DNA of 64,000 nt from Camelus bactrianus (lineage: Eukaryota > Chordata > Mammalia > Artiodactyla > Camelidae), in assembly GCF_048773025.1 (NCBI RefSeq), contig NC_133546.1:83705816-83769815 (forward strand), given 5' to 3'. Of the stretch, positions 33,590 to 46,149 are shown one piece after another. The first letter of the stretch is position 1, and the number at the start of each line of letters is the position of its first letter. Under the pieces are notes generated by a model. It was not told where the DNA came from, searched no databases, and saw only the letters and a list, made by a program, of their open reading frames with translations. Both the position numbers and the translations under genes were made by a program.

Positions 33590-36500
33590 ATGAATTGATA
33601 ATAAAGATTTTACATTTTTCTCTAACATGAACCAATATACAGAATATTTTATTTACAATGCAGAGTGTTGTAAAAATTGGCTGCAAAAATAATCAGAAAT
33701 AGTTGAACAGTTTGTTGTTTTGACCGAATTTAAAGTTGTTCAATTTATGCAATATCATTAGGAAATGATATTAATAACGCTGTTGACACAAGAATTAGTG
33801 AATTTGCTTAATTTAAGTAGCACAGATTTGAAACTGTTAAACTTTTGCTTCAAATTCTAAAAAAAAATGAACAAGTTTTATCAAATTAGATAAAAATACT
33901 AAAACAAAAAACTTGGGCACTTAATTCAGATATTGAAAAGTATAAGTTTCTTTGGAGCAACTTAGTCATGTGAATCTGCATTTTCAACCATAAATTGTTT
34001 GAAGTCTATACTAAGATCAAGAATTTTGATGCAAATTTGGTGATCCAATCAGGATGTAAAAAATCTACTAGTGTGAAGGAAAAGCCGGGCTGGTCTAAAA
34101 AGATAACTCACAAATCTATGTATCAGTATACTGATCTGAGTTCTGCTGGGCTAACTTGTAAATCTAAGTTAATTAGTGTTGGTTTGCTGTTCATGTTTTT
34201 TTTTTTTTTTTTTTTTTTGCTAGCCAGCTGGGTTTTCGAAGATACATATCTGGCTTTGGAATGGTGGTTTGCTGCCTCCCGGCCTCCACTTTTGTGATGA
34301 TAATGCTGCTAAAGCTGTTCCATGCCTATTGGCCGAATACCCCAAGCTTGCATTTTACCCTATAAGACCTCATGCACACGTCTTGGAGGTGCTCAGAGCT
34401 TCGGAGCAGAAGCCCCTCTGAGCCCACTGGTGTAATATATCTGAGTGCTCCAACCCTTCGAGTGGTGCTTGTTTCTTGACTGGCCGGTCGTTTCCATAAC
34501 ACTCTGGGAAGAGAGAACTTGAAACTGGTCTTGAGGGCAGAGCTGTGCTCCCCTGGCCTTCCATGCTTCATGTTTTACACAGGGCTTCGGGGAAGTGAAA
34601 TGGCCCCGGCCAAGTAAGACCTGCTGTGCACCCACCTCAGTCTTGTCTCTGAGGCAGACAGACTGGCTCCCAGGCTCAAGGCCAAGTTTGGGCACCTGAA
34701 TGGTCCTTTGGAGGCATCCCATCAGTTCTCAGGAAGAAGTCTGGCTGCTTCCAACCCCATGGCCCTCCCTCCCATGGTGCTGGCCTCAGGAAGTTTCCTT
34801 ATTTGGGGAAGGGGGCAGCCTAGCCCCTACCCCACCCCTCACCTTGCTCTCACCCAGGCTGGTGCTTTCTCTGCCAGTCAGAGTCTGGAAAGCCATCCCT
34901 CTTCAGTTATGTCTCTTCTGAGATGGATTTGCTTCCACTCAATTCTAGGCGGGGATGCACCATGGAATGCACTGGGTAAGAGAACCAAAATTTATAGTTT
35001 CTTCTGTGAGGTTTTCTGTTAATCTACTGGGGCTGGGCTGTGTGTAGTTTGCTACAGCTATTGGTGTGAGAGGCTAAAGCCGCATGTGTGTCCTTGTTTT
35101 CATCTCCCTGCTCTCTTTGGGTTTTCCCTAACACTGCTGAGACATTTACTTCTTTTAGTTTTATTCCTGTTATCACACAGGGGCCCTACTGACATGGAGG
35201 TAAGGTGTTGGGGTAGCGGGACAGAGCAGAGCATCTATACTCCTGTGATTAGTTCTCATTGAGCCTGTGCCCTGAGCTGTGACCTCCACAAGTGTGTCTC
35301 TTTCCCCCCACCCCAATTTGGGTGACACAGAAGGTATTTCCCTTCCCCCACGTAGGTTAGGCTCTGGTAAAATAATTTCTCATAAAAAAAAAAAAACACA
35401 ACCCCCCACAATGGAAGATAATGTTCTGGGTGTATTTCAATAGAGCTATTTTTTCCTTTCCTGGCAGGAACCATGAGGAGTTTTCCTATGATCTTCACTC
35501 TGAGAACAGGATATGGTCCTGGAGGTAAAATGCATGAAAAAGAGCAGGGGGCCCCTCTGACTGGCCCCCTGGAGATGTCACACTCGGACTTCCCCACGCT
35601 GAGCCTCCAGCTGGCTTCAGGGACCTGTTAAATCTGCCTGCTCCCGGGGTTCTTACAAAAGCGGGTTCTTCCCTGGGAGCTGTGACTCTCCAAGCCTGCC
35701 CGGCTGTCTCTCTGTGTTGGGAGCAGCTTTCCCCCTCAGTTTTCTTGTGGATCTAAGAAAAGCAGTGGGTTTGCAGCTCCCTCAGCTCTGGTGTTGTTTT
35801 CAGGACAGAAGGAGCAACTTCTGAGCTCCACACGAGCTGGACCAGAGGCTGGAAGCCTCCCCTCCTCTGCCTCCATGCAGACAATCAGTGGCTGTGGTTC
35901 TAGCCGAGTTTCTGAAGCTGTGGATTTAAACACACACATCCCAGCCCCCACAGGAGCACACAGTCCCATAAATCCCTACAATTTCCACTGGTAACTACGG
36001 AGCTGATTGGGACATGGGTTTCGGGGCTGCAGAGGCCTGACTGCATGACTTGCTCCACGGCTTATTTACGTGGTTGTACTGGGCCTTGTCTGAAGTGGCT
36101 CGCTTACCATACCTGGTACATGGGAAATATAAAATAAGTACTAGAACCTCCAGTTTTGCTCCCTCCAGGGCCTTCCAACATAAAAAGAATAAAGTGAACT
36201 CAGATGGCCTAGTCACCACAATGAGGTCCAACCAACCTGGCTCTCCTGAGTGATGGGCACTGACTTGCATGTTAACTCAGAACAGTAGGAGAACCACCTT
36301 CCTCTAACTGGGCATCTCCCCACACCAGGCACGCCCTCAGCTGAGACAGGGCCAACTCCCCCATTGAGGTGTGTGCTGGTGGCTTCAGTGTAACCTGGCC
36401 TTGCCGGGACATGAACCTGCAGTGAGTGAGGTGGAGGGTCAGGAGGAGGGGAGTCCCTGCTGGGGCAGCAGGGGACCCAGCAGTACCCTGCCCGGCCTGG

Positions 36501-38670
36501 TGCCTGGGGCTCCCCAACACCTCCCACGACCCCCGGGTCGGCTCTGGTCCAGGCCACTCCATGTACTCTCCCAGTATCTTTTCATTAAGTCCCTGTTTTG
36601 CTTTTATCAGCCAGAGGTGGCTTCTGTTGCTTGTTCAGTGAAACAGTGCATCGGGAAACCAGACTATTTCTAAGATCAGTAAAATACCAACCTCGGTCAG
36701 CTCGCCGGGCAGACCGTGCAGCACAAAATTCCCGCACAGGGCTGTGTGAATGGCTTATGTGAAGGGTCCTCATCATCTGTCTTCAGAGATACAGAAGCTG
36801 GTGGTTCAGTTAAAACCTCAGGGAGGGATTGAGGAATCCAAAGCTGGTTGGTTTCAAAGACTAACCGGTCAGACCAGACCCCTGAGCTGTGGTCAGGAGC
36901 CTGGCTCAACGTCATGCAGACTCAGCGCCCTAAGTGCCGGGTGGGGCCAGTACTGTTCCCTTTGCAGGCTCTCGTTGGGGAGTCACTGTATCCCCTAAAA
37001 TGCAGCAGGGAATCCAGCCCCCTTAGCCCCCATCCTGAGTGTTCCATGACACAAATCCTGGGAGTGTTTAATTTTCATCTTTGTTTAGGAGGACGATGGT
37101 GGGGCAAGAGGAGACACAAATTCACAGTGACACCAAGTCACAGCCAGTACCTCCTCCTCGGAGAGCTATGTGCTCCCACAGTGGTGGCTGGGGTCTGGGC
37201 AGAGCCCCTCTGCTGTTCCCAGAGGGAATCTCTCCTCTAGCTGTAACTGATGGGTTGGACAACCAATCCAGAGGGGACAGAGCATCTTTCCTGGGAATTT
37301 GGAACTGACACACAGAAATCAAGTTCACTCATCTGGGGATTGGGAGGAGGGTGGAAATCAAATGAAACAGAACAGGAGAGAAAGTTACAAGTGAATGAGA
37401 CAGAGGTAGAGAGACTGAGCTTGTGAGAGCAAATAGTGAGAAGGAAGGAAAACAATCAGGGGACAGAGGAATTCCAGCTCCTGACTGTCTAGTCTGTCCC
37501 AGCCCATCAACGACCCTGCGGGATAGTTAACATCATTCCAGTTTTTCAGATTAGGAAACAGGCTGAAAGAGATTGGGGTTGGCTTTGGGTGCACAGTTAA
37601 TTTAAGTGCCACTGGACCCCTCACTTCCCACTGCCTGAAGGCACCATGATCCTCAAAGGGACCCTGCTGTGCTGACAGCCCAGCACCCTGATCAAAGGGC
37701 CTCTGAGGGAGTGGGAACCCCTCTGAGTGTGGAGAGTTCCCTGCACCGAGATGCCATGCATCAGCCCGCTCCCGCTCACCCCAGGTTAACGTATCCCCAG
37801 CTGTGCAGTCTCCCGACCCGCTTCCCTCCCTGCCAGGTACCCCCGTCCTTACCACCGAGTGTACTGCAGGAATTCAGGCACAGGGATGCCCAAAGCAACA
37901 CGAGCTCACCGGCTGTACAAACAGCAGACTCCCAACCCCAACTGGGCTTCAGGAGATAGTAGGCGTCCTCAACTTTCATGTATCTAAGGCAATCTGTTTC
38001 TTCAGCTGGAGGCTATAGAGAAAAATAAAAGGTCCAAAACATCGTTCAGTGAGGAATTCCTCCAAGGACCTGACTCCAGAGTGTATAACCAGGTGTGCTG
38101 GCCGCTCCTACCCCCGGACTTGAGGTGAAGTGATCAGCACAACCCCCGGTGGCCCAGCTCCTCGGCTTGGCTGCCCAGAGGGGGCTGGGGGAATGGGTAA
38201 GGCCAGGGCACTCAGGAAGAGCACAGAGGCCCTGTCCTCACCCCTCCGCACTTGTAAGCCCTTCCCCAAATATCAAGGCATCGGACAGAGAGCAGCCACC
38301 ACAATAAGGAGATGCTCCCATCTCTTCACTCACTCCTGTCTGTTCACTTACATGCTGAGCATCCACTGGGTCACAGGACATGACACGCAGGATGGCCGAT
38401 GGAACAGGCTTGGTCCTCCCCCCTGGACCTTGTTCAATCTGATGGAAGAATGATCACTCATAAACGGTTTCTCAAAAGGATACGTAGACCGAAGACAAAC
38501 TGCAAATTGAATCAAATTTTAAAATATATATGAAGATTCCCCAGTCTCCCCGCCTAAGTTTAACAGCATAAGGCTAAAAGATCTTGCCTTTGATCACCAA
38601 GGAAGTGGTCACCCCCTCTCAGGAGGAAAGGAGAGTTATTCTTTGAGCAGGACACAGAAGTGCTCCATCA
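33590..38670. other. 5-kb block, increasingly GC-rich, no recognised gene
   Basis: Composition changes near 34200 after a T-run (34198-34218), and from there to about 46 kb the DNA is richer in G+C with many overlapping open frames of 60-156 codons on both strands. None shows a domain I know, and no consistent splice pattern is apparent. A MIR remnant lies at 37510-37625. The A-run at 35385-35396 may be the tail of a repeat I cannot name. Confidence 0.35.
37510..37625 (-). mobile_element. MIR SINE fossil
   Basis: ACCCTGCGGGATAGTTAACATCATTCCAGTTTTTCAGATTAGGAAACAGGCTGAAAGAG follows the reverse of MIR (…ccccattttacagatgaggaaactgaggc…). Confidence 0.55.
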
Positions 38671-38679
38671 GATTGGACC

Positions 38680-39160
38680 CGGGCCTCTGCATTCATTCAG
38701 CAAATCTCTATAAGCTCCTACTATGTATGGGAATCTAGTAACTAGACCCGTTCCCAAGGCTCTTGGGCTTTATTAGTCAACAAAATAGACACGACTCCCC
38801 ATCACTGGGGGCTCAGAGTTTTAGCAGAGGAAACAGGCAGCATGTTGGAGGTAGCAAGAGCTTGGGGAAAAAAAGAGTGATATGAGCAAACTCAGGTGAT
38901 GGCGGTGGGGTGGGAGGCAGGCAGGAGGGAATAAGGCAATCCTGGCAGATCTCACGGAGTAATGAACTTGAAGCAGAATAGATCCGGAGGAAGAAGGAAG
39001 AGCCAGAGCCAGAGGCCCCCAGAGTGATGGAGAGAGTGTGGGCAGAGGGGCAGAGCACTCCAGGTCCTGGAAGCCTTTGTGACAACTTTGGCTCTTAATG
39101 AAATGGTGACCCTTTTAGTGAGTTTTGATGGGATGAGTGACGTAGTCCAATTTATGCTTT
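38680..39160 (-). mobile_element. L2-like ancient LINE fossil, left part
   Basis: CATTCATTCAGCAAATCTCTATAAGCTCCTACTATGTATGG, then GTCAACAAAATAGACACGAC, ...CCTTTTAGTGAGTTTTGATGGGATGAG follows an old mammalian repeat that begins as reversed L2 ('ttcattcaacaaatatttattgagcacctactatgtgcc...'). It is split from its continuation at 39299 by a SINE. The exact family is uncertain. Confidence 0.5.
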
Positions 39161-39285
39161 GGTTTTGTTTTTTTTTGGGGGGGAGGGAGGGTAATTTATT
39201 TATTTTAATGAAGGTGCTGGGGATTGAACCCTGGATCTCATGCATGCTAAGCATGCACTATACCATTTAGCTACACTCACCTCCT
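39161..39285 (-). mobile_element. camelid tRNA-Ala-derived SINE nested in an older repeat
   Basis: In reverse orientation: GTGCTGGGGATTGAACCCTGG, TCTCATGCATGCTAAGCATGC, TATACCATTTAGCTACAC. The target duplications CAATTTATGCTTT (39148-39160) and CAATGTATGCTTT (39286-39298) differ by one base and fix the borders. The A-tail appears as the T-run at 39168-39176. It interrupts an L2-like repeat, so it is younger than that repeat. Confidence 0.9.
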
Positions 39286-39298
39286 CAATGTATGCTTT

Positions 39299-39635
39299 TA
39301 AAGGCTCCCTCTGACTCTGTATGGATGAGAGATTGTAGAAAAGCAAAGATGGAAGAAAGAGGCTATTTGGTGTCCAGGAAGGGGCTGAAGGTGGCTCTTA
39401 TGAGGGCAGGGAGCAGGGAGTAGGTGGTTAATGAAGACAGAGTAGCCAGAATTTTCTAATGAGCTGGATTTGCTGTGTGTGTGTGTAAGAGAAAGAGAGA
39501 GAAAGAACATGGTTCGAACATCTGGACCTGGACAATGGGAGGGATGTCCTCTCCATCCACAGTGGATGGGACAAGGTGAGGCTGAGCAGGTGGAAAGGGG
39601 CTGGAATCAGCTCAGTTCTTCAATGTCATGGTTGA
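39299..39635 (-). mobile_element. L2-like ancient LINE fossil, right part
   Basis: AAGGCTCCCTCTGACTCTGTATGG...GAGATTGTAGAAAAGCAAAG...GGCTATTTGGTGTCCAGG continues the repeat interrupted by the SINE at 39161-39285 (consensus 'aaaggatcactctggctgctgtgtgg...gaggctattgcagtagtccagg'). Confidence 0.5.
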
Positions 39636-39682
39636 AGGGGTCTATTAGATATTGTCATGTCAAGGGGTCTATTAGATATTGC
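39636..39682. repeat. 27-bp tandem duplication (second copy partial)
   Basis: AAGGGGTCTATTAGATATTG occurs at about 39636 and again at about 39663, separated by TCATGTC. Confidence 0.7.
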
Positions 39683-40239
39683 CACAGAAATGCCTAATAG
39701 GTAGAAGAGTCTGTTTTTTTTCTTTTTAACATTTAAAAACTATAATTTACATATATTAATTGTATTATGTGAATGATTTTGGAATTTTACTTCATGCCAA
39801 GGTATATGTTATACATAGCCAAATGGAAAATATATCAGAAAAGGGGAGAAGTGAGGGCTTTCACATAAACTGACTGTCCATAACGTGGGTAAAATTTCAA
39901 TAAAACCAGTCTTCAGTGCAAAAACCTCATCTTGGTGTTACATAAAAATAAATGTAAAAAGACTATCTTGATGTATCATTATTTCATGTTACATAATAGC
40001 CCCAAACAAACACAGTTTAACTATGAGGCTTGTAGAAATACTATTTGCTTTATTCACATAAATACAGAAATGCAGAAATATTTTAAGGTAGAATAAGCAT
40101 CTCAGTGGAAATAATAGAGATTTGAGCATTTTACATGATATATATGGACTGATACAAAATTTGGAAAAGTAACTTACATAGTAGAACATATGTATGAATG
40201 TGAAAGCAAGATGAATGAAAGAAAAAGAATATGAGTCTC
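39683..40239. other. AT-rich intergenic DNA
   Basis: Nothing recognised. Confidence 0.4.
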
Positions 40240-41190
40240 AGGGAGAGGGGTCCAAATGGAAAGGGCAAATCAGGGAGTTTTGGACAAATCGAGAAATTGA
40301 TGGCATGTCAATTTTCAAGGCTGGTTTCTTCCACCTACGGTATAGCAGAGAGAGAGAGGAGAGACCCAGGACCCAACTCTGGGGTACACCCACAGTAAAT
40401 GTTTGGAAGAAAGAGGAGACATTGGCAAAGGACCAGCCAGTGGACCAAAAGCAGAAAGCAGACAGAGCGATGGGCTGGGGGCCAAGTAAAGCAGGAACAT
40501 GGGGGAGGAGTGATGGAAGATCTGGGACAAATGCTGCCGAGGGGCCACGCATGATGAGGACTGAAAACTGACCACTATATTTAGCAACATGGGGTCACTG
40601 ATGGCCTTGACAGAAAAGTTTCCATAGAGCGAGGGATCAGGGGAAAAGCCAGAGTGGGTGTAAAAAGGGATGGCTCAAGAGAAGATGCAGACAGTGAATT
40701 TAAACAACTCCTTAAAGATTTTCTGCAAAGACATGGGGTGGCAATTAGTGGGGGTGAATTAGGGTCAAGGAGTGCTGTTTGTTTATTTTAAGAGGATGGA
40801 CGTTTATATACTGATAGGAGCCAACAAGCAGAAGAACAAAATATATGAGGTAGTGAGAGAGAGGATATTTTTGGGAGTGATAGCCTAGAGGAGATAGGAG
40901 GAACAGGGCCCCGGGGACTTTTGGAGAAACTGGCTTTCAATGTCACCTGTAATAAGAGGTGGGGTAGTGTGATTGAGGTCACAGACATCTGAAAGCGAGC
41001 AGATGTGCTGGGAGTTGCTGGTGAAAGTTCTTTTCTGTTGGCTTCAGTTTGCTTGGTTAAAGTAAAAAAGTAAACTCACCAGCTGAGGAACGAGGAGGAA
41101 GAAAGAGTTACTGGAGTCATGAGCAGAAGATACGAAAGAGCCTTAAGGGAGAATGGGACAGTGAAAAGAGCAGGGGGAGATGGGGTGAGT
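40240..41190 (-). mobile_element. ancient repeat, same family as 38.7-39.6 kb
   Basis: Phrases in order: CAACTCTGGGGTACACCCAC, ...GGCCAAGTAAAGCAGG..., ACAAATGCTGCCGAGGGGCC, GATGAGGACTGAAAACTGACC, TTTAGCAACATGGGGTCACTG, GATGGCCTTGACAG, GCAGACAGTGAATTTAAACAACTC. These are familiar from a long, old mammalian repeat that lies next to reversed L2 3' sequence. No coding capacity is visible. Confidence 0.45.
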
Positions 41191-44100
41191 GTGCTCCCAG
41201 AAAGTCACATTTTATCTTTGAGGTCCACAAATGTGTGATGTGTGATTGCCCTTCCTGCTGTCTATGAAATAAAAATTAAGTATGGCTCAGGGAAAATGCT
41301 ACTTCATTCTAACAGGATGCCTGTGAGAATGGTTACTCAGGAATGGTCATCTTAAACTGAAAACATTACAAAAAATGTTGAAAAGATGAACTTGTGTACC
41401 TAAAGACCCACTGTTTTCTATAAATTTGGTTACTATTTATTTCCCATAGCAATAACACATAACCGATACTGCCTAGGATGGAGGTACACCAATGCTTAAA
41501 AGGAAATGAGATCTGTATCCTTTTCCTAAACTCCATGGCTTCCTTAATATCCAGTTCCCCTTGGAATTTAGGGATGTCTGGTATAAGAAGTGAGAAACAG
41601 TGTGAGAAAATCCCAGCTCAGATTTACACAGCAAAACCTCAGCTCAGAAGTATACAGCCGTCAAAAAAATTTTAGAAGCAAAACCCCGTAACTACTCTTA
41701 AAGACATTTGCAAACCTGGGCCTGCCCAGATGTTTCCATACTGGAAAGGTACTCCAGTCACTTGCCCGGTATGGGAACCAGAGACTGGCCAGCCATTTCC
41801 GTAAAAGCCAGAGAGTAAATATTTTCAGTTTGGCAGATCATTTTGTTATAACCATGCAGGTCTGCAATAAGAAAGCTAAGAGCACTGGGAGACAGGAAGC
41901 AAATGGGCATGCCCACACACTCCCTTCCACTCAGGGCAGCTTCTCTGTGGTGGGGAGCTTTGCCACAATCACTTGTTTCTTTGTTTCCATTGGTTTCTTT
42001 GTTTCCACCTTACTGCTCAAGCTCAGAACTTCAGGTGGGCCTGGTCCTTCAGCATCCATGCAGAGAGAAGGCTGAGCGGGGGTGGGGACCCCACTTGACA
42101 GAGAAGAGATTGCCTGTCACCGTGACATGAGACAATCACACCTTCCGGGGTGAAAGGGAACAAAGACAAGGGAGGGACACAGCAGTGGGACCCCCAGGTC
42201 TCCTTCCAGGCTTGCTCTCCCTCCACGGCCACCCTGGGGGCCTGAGGGGTGTTGGGCCTCAGCTACAGTGATTAGGCTGACTGGACTCAGGATAAAGGAC
42301 CCTCCAACTCCTCACCGGGTTCCAAACGCAGCCCCTCTAAGCCCACCCTCTGAGCTTCTGGAACTCAGCTGGAAGAATACAAGATCAGGCCAGACCCAGA
42401 GCCCAAGCCATACACGACAGGGGTCACGTGGGTTGTAACCCTGTGCTCAGTGGGCAGGGACTCCTTGCAAATCTGCAGAAATCCCAGTTCTGCCTCATTC
42501 CTGGGAGAAACCCCAGATCTCCTCCTGCTCTGTCTGTTCTTCTCTTGAGGCTATTGTCCTGGAGGGATGCAGAGTCCTTGAACCTGGCCCTCCAAACGTA
42601 CATAAGCAGCCTGTTCAATAAAACAAATTATGCAGTTTTTCACCTTTGCCAGTTTTTTGATTCCAGAAAGGCTACGGGACTCATTCTCACTATCTCCTGT
42701 GCCCCCACCACTTGGTGGCCCTCTGCTCATGGAAACACGATTTCCCACAACTGCACCCTGCCTCCCAGCTGGTCAGAGGGGAGTGTCCCACAAAGACACA
42801 GGTGTTTGTGAGGATCCTGTCTCCCAGCAGAAAGCCTACTCCTGGAGCCACGGATGGGGATCTGGTCTCCTGAGCCACTCAGCTCTAATTCAAAGCCTAA
42901 ACTGGGGACTGAATGACTTTCTGAGTCACCTGGGATGGAGGGGCCTGATTTTTCTTTCCAGGAATGGATGTAGCTCAGCCTCCATTTTCAGGGCTGACAT
43001 TCATGATGGATCTAGTTCCCCCCACTGCACCTCAGGAAGAAGAGGCCCTTCCATCCCACAGCTTGGAAACCCAGCCCAGGGGAGTTCTGAAGCACCACAT
43101 CGCTGCCAGGTCCAGCATCCCTGCAGAGTGGACCCTGACCCTGAATGAGCCCCTTCCCTGGGCCTTCCCTGCCCCAACACAACCACACCCCAGGCTGTTC
43201 CAGAGCTCTGGGGCTCTGCGTGTCCAGGACACACAGGTGGGACCTGAGCCAGGTGTCCCCTGGGCCTCAAGGGGGAGACGTGTGCCTCTGCATCAGGGGA
43301 AGGTGACCCCACATGTCAGGCAGGACACTCTCACTATGGACCTTCAGGAGCCCTGGGAGCAGTTCCCCTGCAGGTGTTAGGAGCCATCATCAAGAGGGCA
43401 GGCCCCTCTTTGGGCAGACCATCTTGCTGTCCTGGGCCCATGTGCTGACCACAGGAATCTACACGCTCCCAGGAAACCCCAGGCAGCCTCACAACTTGGT
43501 CACTTGGCCTGGGTACCATGGGCTCCTTGACCATCCCATGAGGGTGGTCCTGGCAGGCATGGTCTCCAGCTGCTCCCGTTAAGAAATCCCCCTGGGTTTC
43601 TGTGGTCACAGAGCCCACACCAGAATATTCCATTCCTGCAGTGACCCCCACAACAGTCAGCTCCCCTGTGCATGTCCAGGGACAAATGACAGCAATTTAT
43701 TGCCAGGAACCGTGATGAACAAGGGGATGGGATTCCATACTAAGTTCAGGATCCTGGTAAATCACTCTGTACCTCAAAAAGCATCCATGAGAAATGTGTG
43801 TATTGGAATGTCTTTGCCCCTAGGAGAGCTGCTCCTCAGGGCTCCTGGGGCCCTCCAGCCCCACTCAAGTTTCTCAGAGCCTGGGTCTAAATTTCTATCT
43901 CCCTGCTTTGGTGGAAGGCCGCCTGTGTCTTGTGGTCATGGGTCACTTTATTGCATGACTTGGAATGTTCTTAGTGCCCGTCCTCCTCTCCTGCATCCAA
44001 TTCCCAAGATGTTCCCACTGGCCCTTGGCTCCCTGTGTGGGTCAGGGGTCCTAAGGCTGCCCCCTTCACTCTCTTCCTCTGCCCCCACCCATGGGTCCAC

Positions 44101-46140
44101 CCCGAGATGGACTGGGAGGTGTTTGTAAGTGAGTCTCACACGAGGACATGACTGAACAAAGCAGGGCCCCTCACTGGGAATCACAACTGCTCCCTTCTCT
44201 GAAGAGGACTCCACAGCCCCACAGTGCCTCCCAGGGGTCTACTCAGCACACAGTCCCCCATTCTGGGCAAGGCATCTCCCTGGAATCCTTGTTTCCAGAA
44301 GGGTCTCTCTGTCCTTCTTCAGAGTTTAGAGTTGTTCCAGTGTCCCTGACCACCAGAATGTACAGCATGGACCCATCAGAGTCCTGGGGAGACAAGGAAG
44401 ATATGTGGCCACTGATCTCACAGGACACATCTGCTGGGACCCCAGGCCAAAGGGCCGTCCTCCTCCCTTCTCAGGTGTGGATCCCGTGGTAACTTTTTGC
44501 AGGGAGGCTGACTGGGGAGTGGGGCCCAGGGCAGTTCATGGGGCTCTCTGGGCAGGAAACACTTGGGTCAGGCGGCCTTGCCTGGTTTCCATGCTGGGCC
44601 AGCTCTGAAAACCTCCAGTTCCTCTGGCTGTGGCTGGAGATCGTCCAAACCTCAGGGCGGGGCCCTTTCTCTCGGCCTCCACTGCCTCCAAAGCCACGCT
44701 GGCACTGGCATGGGGAAAGAGCTTTATTGCGTTCTTGTGGCTAAGTTGCCACAGACGGATGCTGCTGGCTGCTGGAGGGAGAGTTAGCACTTGCTCAGAT
44801 GTGACTGGTCAGGCCACTTGACACCCTGTCAACTAGCCTTAAACATTGGAAAGAAGACTTTCCTGGGAAAGACGGAAGTTGCTTTCAGTAATACGTCTAT
44901 AGATTTCTTGTTTTTTTTTCCTTAAGGACTCATAAAACTTCTCCCAGGTCATTCCTGGTAAGGACCATTATCCAGGGATCAATCAAGAAATGAAGGAGAA
45001 GATGGGTGAGGATATGGGGAGAGAAGAGGTGAGATCAGAGCCCACGGATAAGAGATGCCCTCCCTGGGGCCACAAACTGGGCAGTGGCTGCTGGCATCCA
45101 GCTCTCCTGTTCTCAGACCCATTTCATCCGGAGGGTGTTTCCAAAAGAAACAATGGTGGAAGGGCCGTGTAGGACACCTAGACCTCCCAGAATGGACAGC
45201 GGGAGCAGAGTCACCATACTGGCTCTGGGCTCTGGAGCCGGACCTGCAATGGAGACCACAGGTCTTGTGAGAAGTGACTCCCAGCATGTTCAGAGCTGTT
45301 TTTGGCTTTGTCCCAGCTGGAGGGTGCAATCCGCAACCTCCAGAAAAAGAGGCCAGGCCCCCCAACTGCCAGGTGGTGTTGCCTTTGTTGGGGAACAGTG
45401 ATCTTTGGTTGTGAGATGTTTTGCGGCTCTCTCTAAAAACAGTTTTGACTTAAATTTGTATCCCAGTCACCAGTTCCAGGGCAACAGAAAAAGCATACCC
45501 TACATCCCTTTGCACTCAAATCTTCCCCAAAGAGCAAGTATTTGCCCATGAAAATGCCAGCTACTCTTCTAAGGCCCCCTAAATACCCAGCAGTGTGGGT
45601 GGTGCACTCTTGATCAGGGACAGTAGGAGAGGGACCAGCCGTCCTCTGGCAGGCTTGGCCCGGTGTGGCTGCTGCGCTGTGGGTGCATGGTGGGGAGGGC
45701 CATGCAGGGAATCCTGTTAGAGGGCCCTCTATGAATGCCTGAATCATCGTCTGAGGTTTCATGTAAAGGATTCAGGCATCCTAACTGGTCAGATACAACC
45801 CCTCACCCTCGGGCTGGAGCCACCGGGAGCTCAGTACCTCTAACAGAGATGTGCCTGGTGTGGGGAAAGGTCATGGGACACTCTGGTGGCAGGGGCAGTG
45901 ATGCTGGGGAAGGCAGGGAGTGCAGTGAAGGGTGCGGGGAGCAGAGCCCCTTGCTCTGGAGTGAGGGTTCTTGGGGAGACCACAGAGCAAGGCACACACC
46001 ATCCCCACCCTATACCCCAAACTCCTAGCCCCGCCAACACAGGGGCCACTCTGCGCCCTCTCACCATGGCTCTTCTGTGAGACCGCACCCAACCCGGCAT
46101 CTGGCACCCCTGCCCTACCTCCCCTCTTGGGACAGACCCT
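41191..46140. other. 5-kb GC-rich block, no recognised gene
   Basis: Many overlapping open frames up to 172 codons (42630-43148) occur on both strands, as expected by chance where G+C is high and stops are rare. I looked for immunoglobulin-like, MHC-like, lectin and olfactory motifs and saw none I trust. AATAAAACAAATTATGC near 42617 is a possible poly(A) signal without an attached gene. An inverted repeat lies at 45735-45779. Confidence 0.35.
45735..45779. other. 11-bp perfect inverted repeat
   Basis: ATGCCTGAATC (45735-45745) and GATTCAGGCAT (45769-45779) are exact reverse complements around a 23-base spacer. Could form a small hairpin; may be chance. Confidence 0.5.
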
Positions 46141-46149
46141 GTCTTCTTG

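Noticed and set aside
42560-42660. LTR-like patch with AATAAAACAAATTATGC
   Set aside because: A lone poly(A)-type signal; no TG...CA borders or target duplications found.
42630-43380. Possible immune-receptor-like pseudogene exons in the 42-44.5 kb region
   Set aside because: Several phrases looked vaguely like immunoglobulin-domain gene introns, but no Cys/Trp framework or leader could be identified on either strand.
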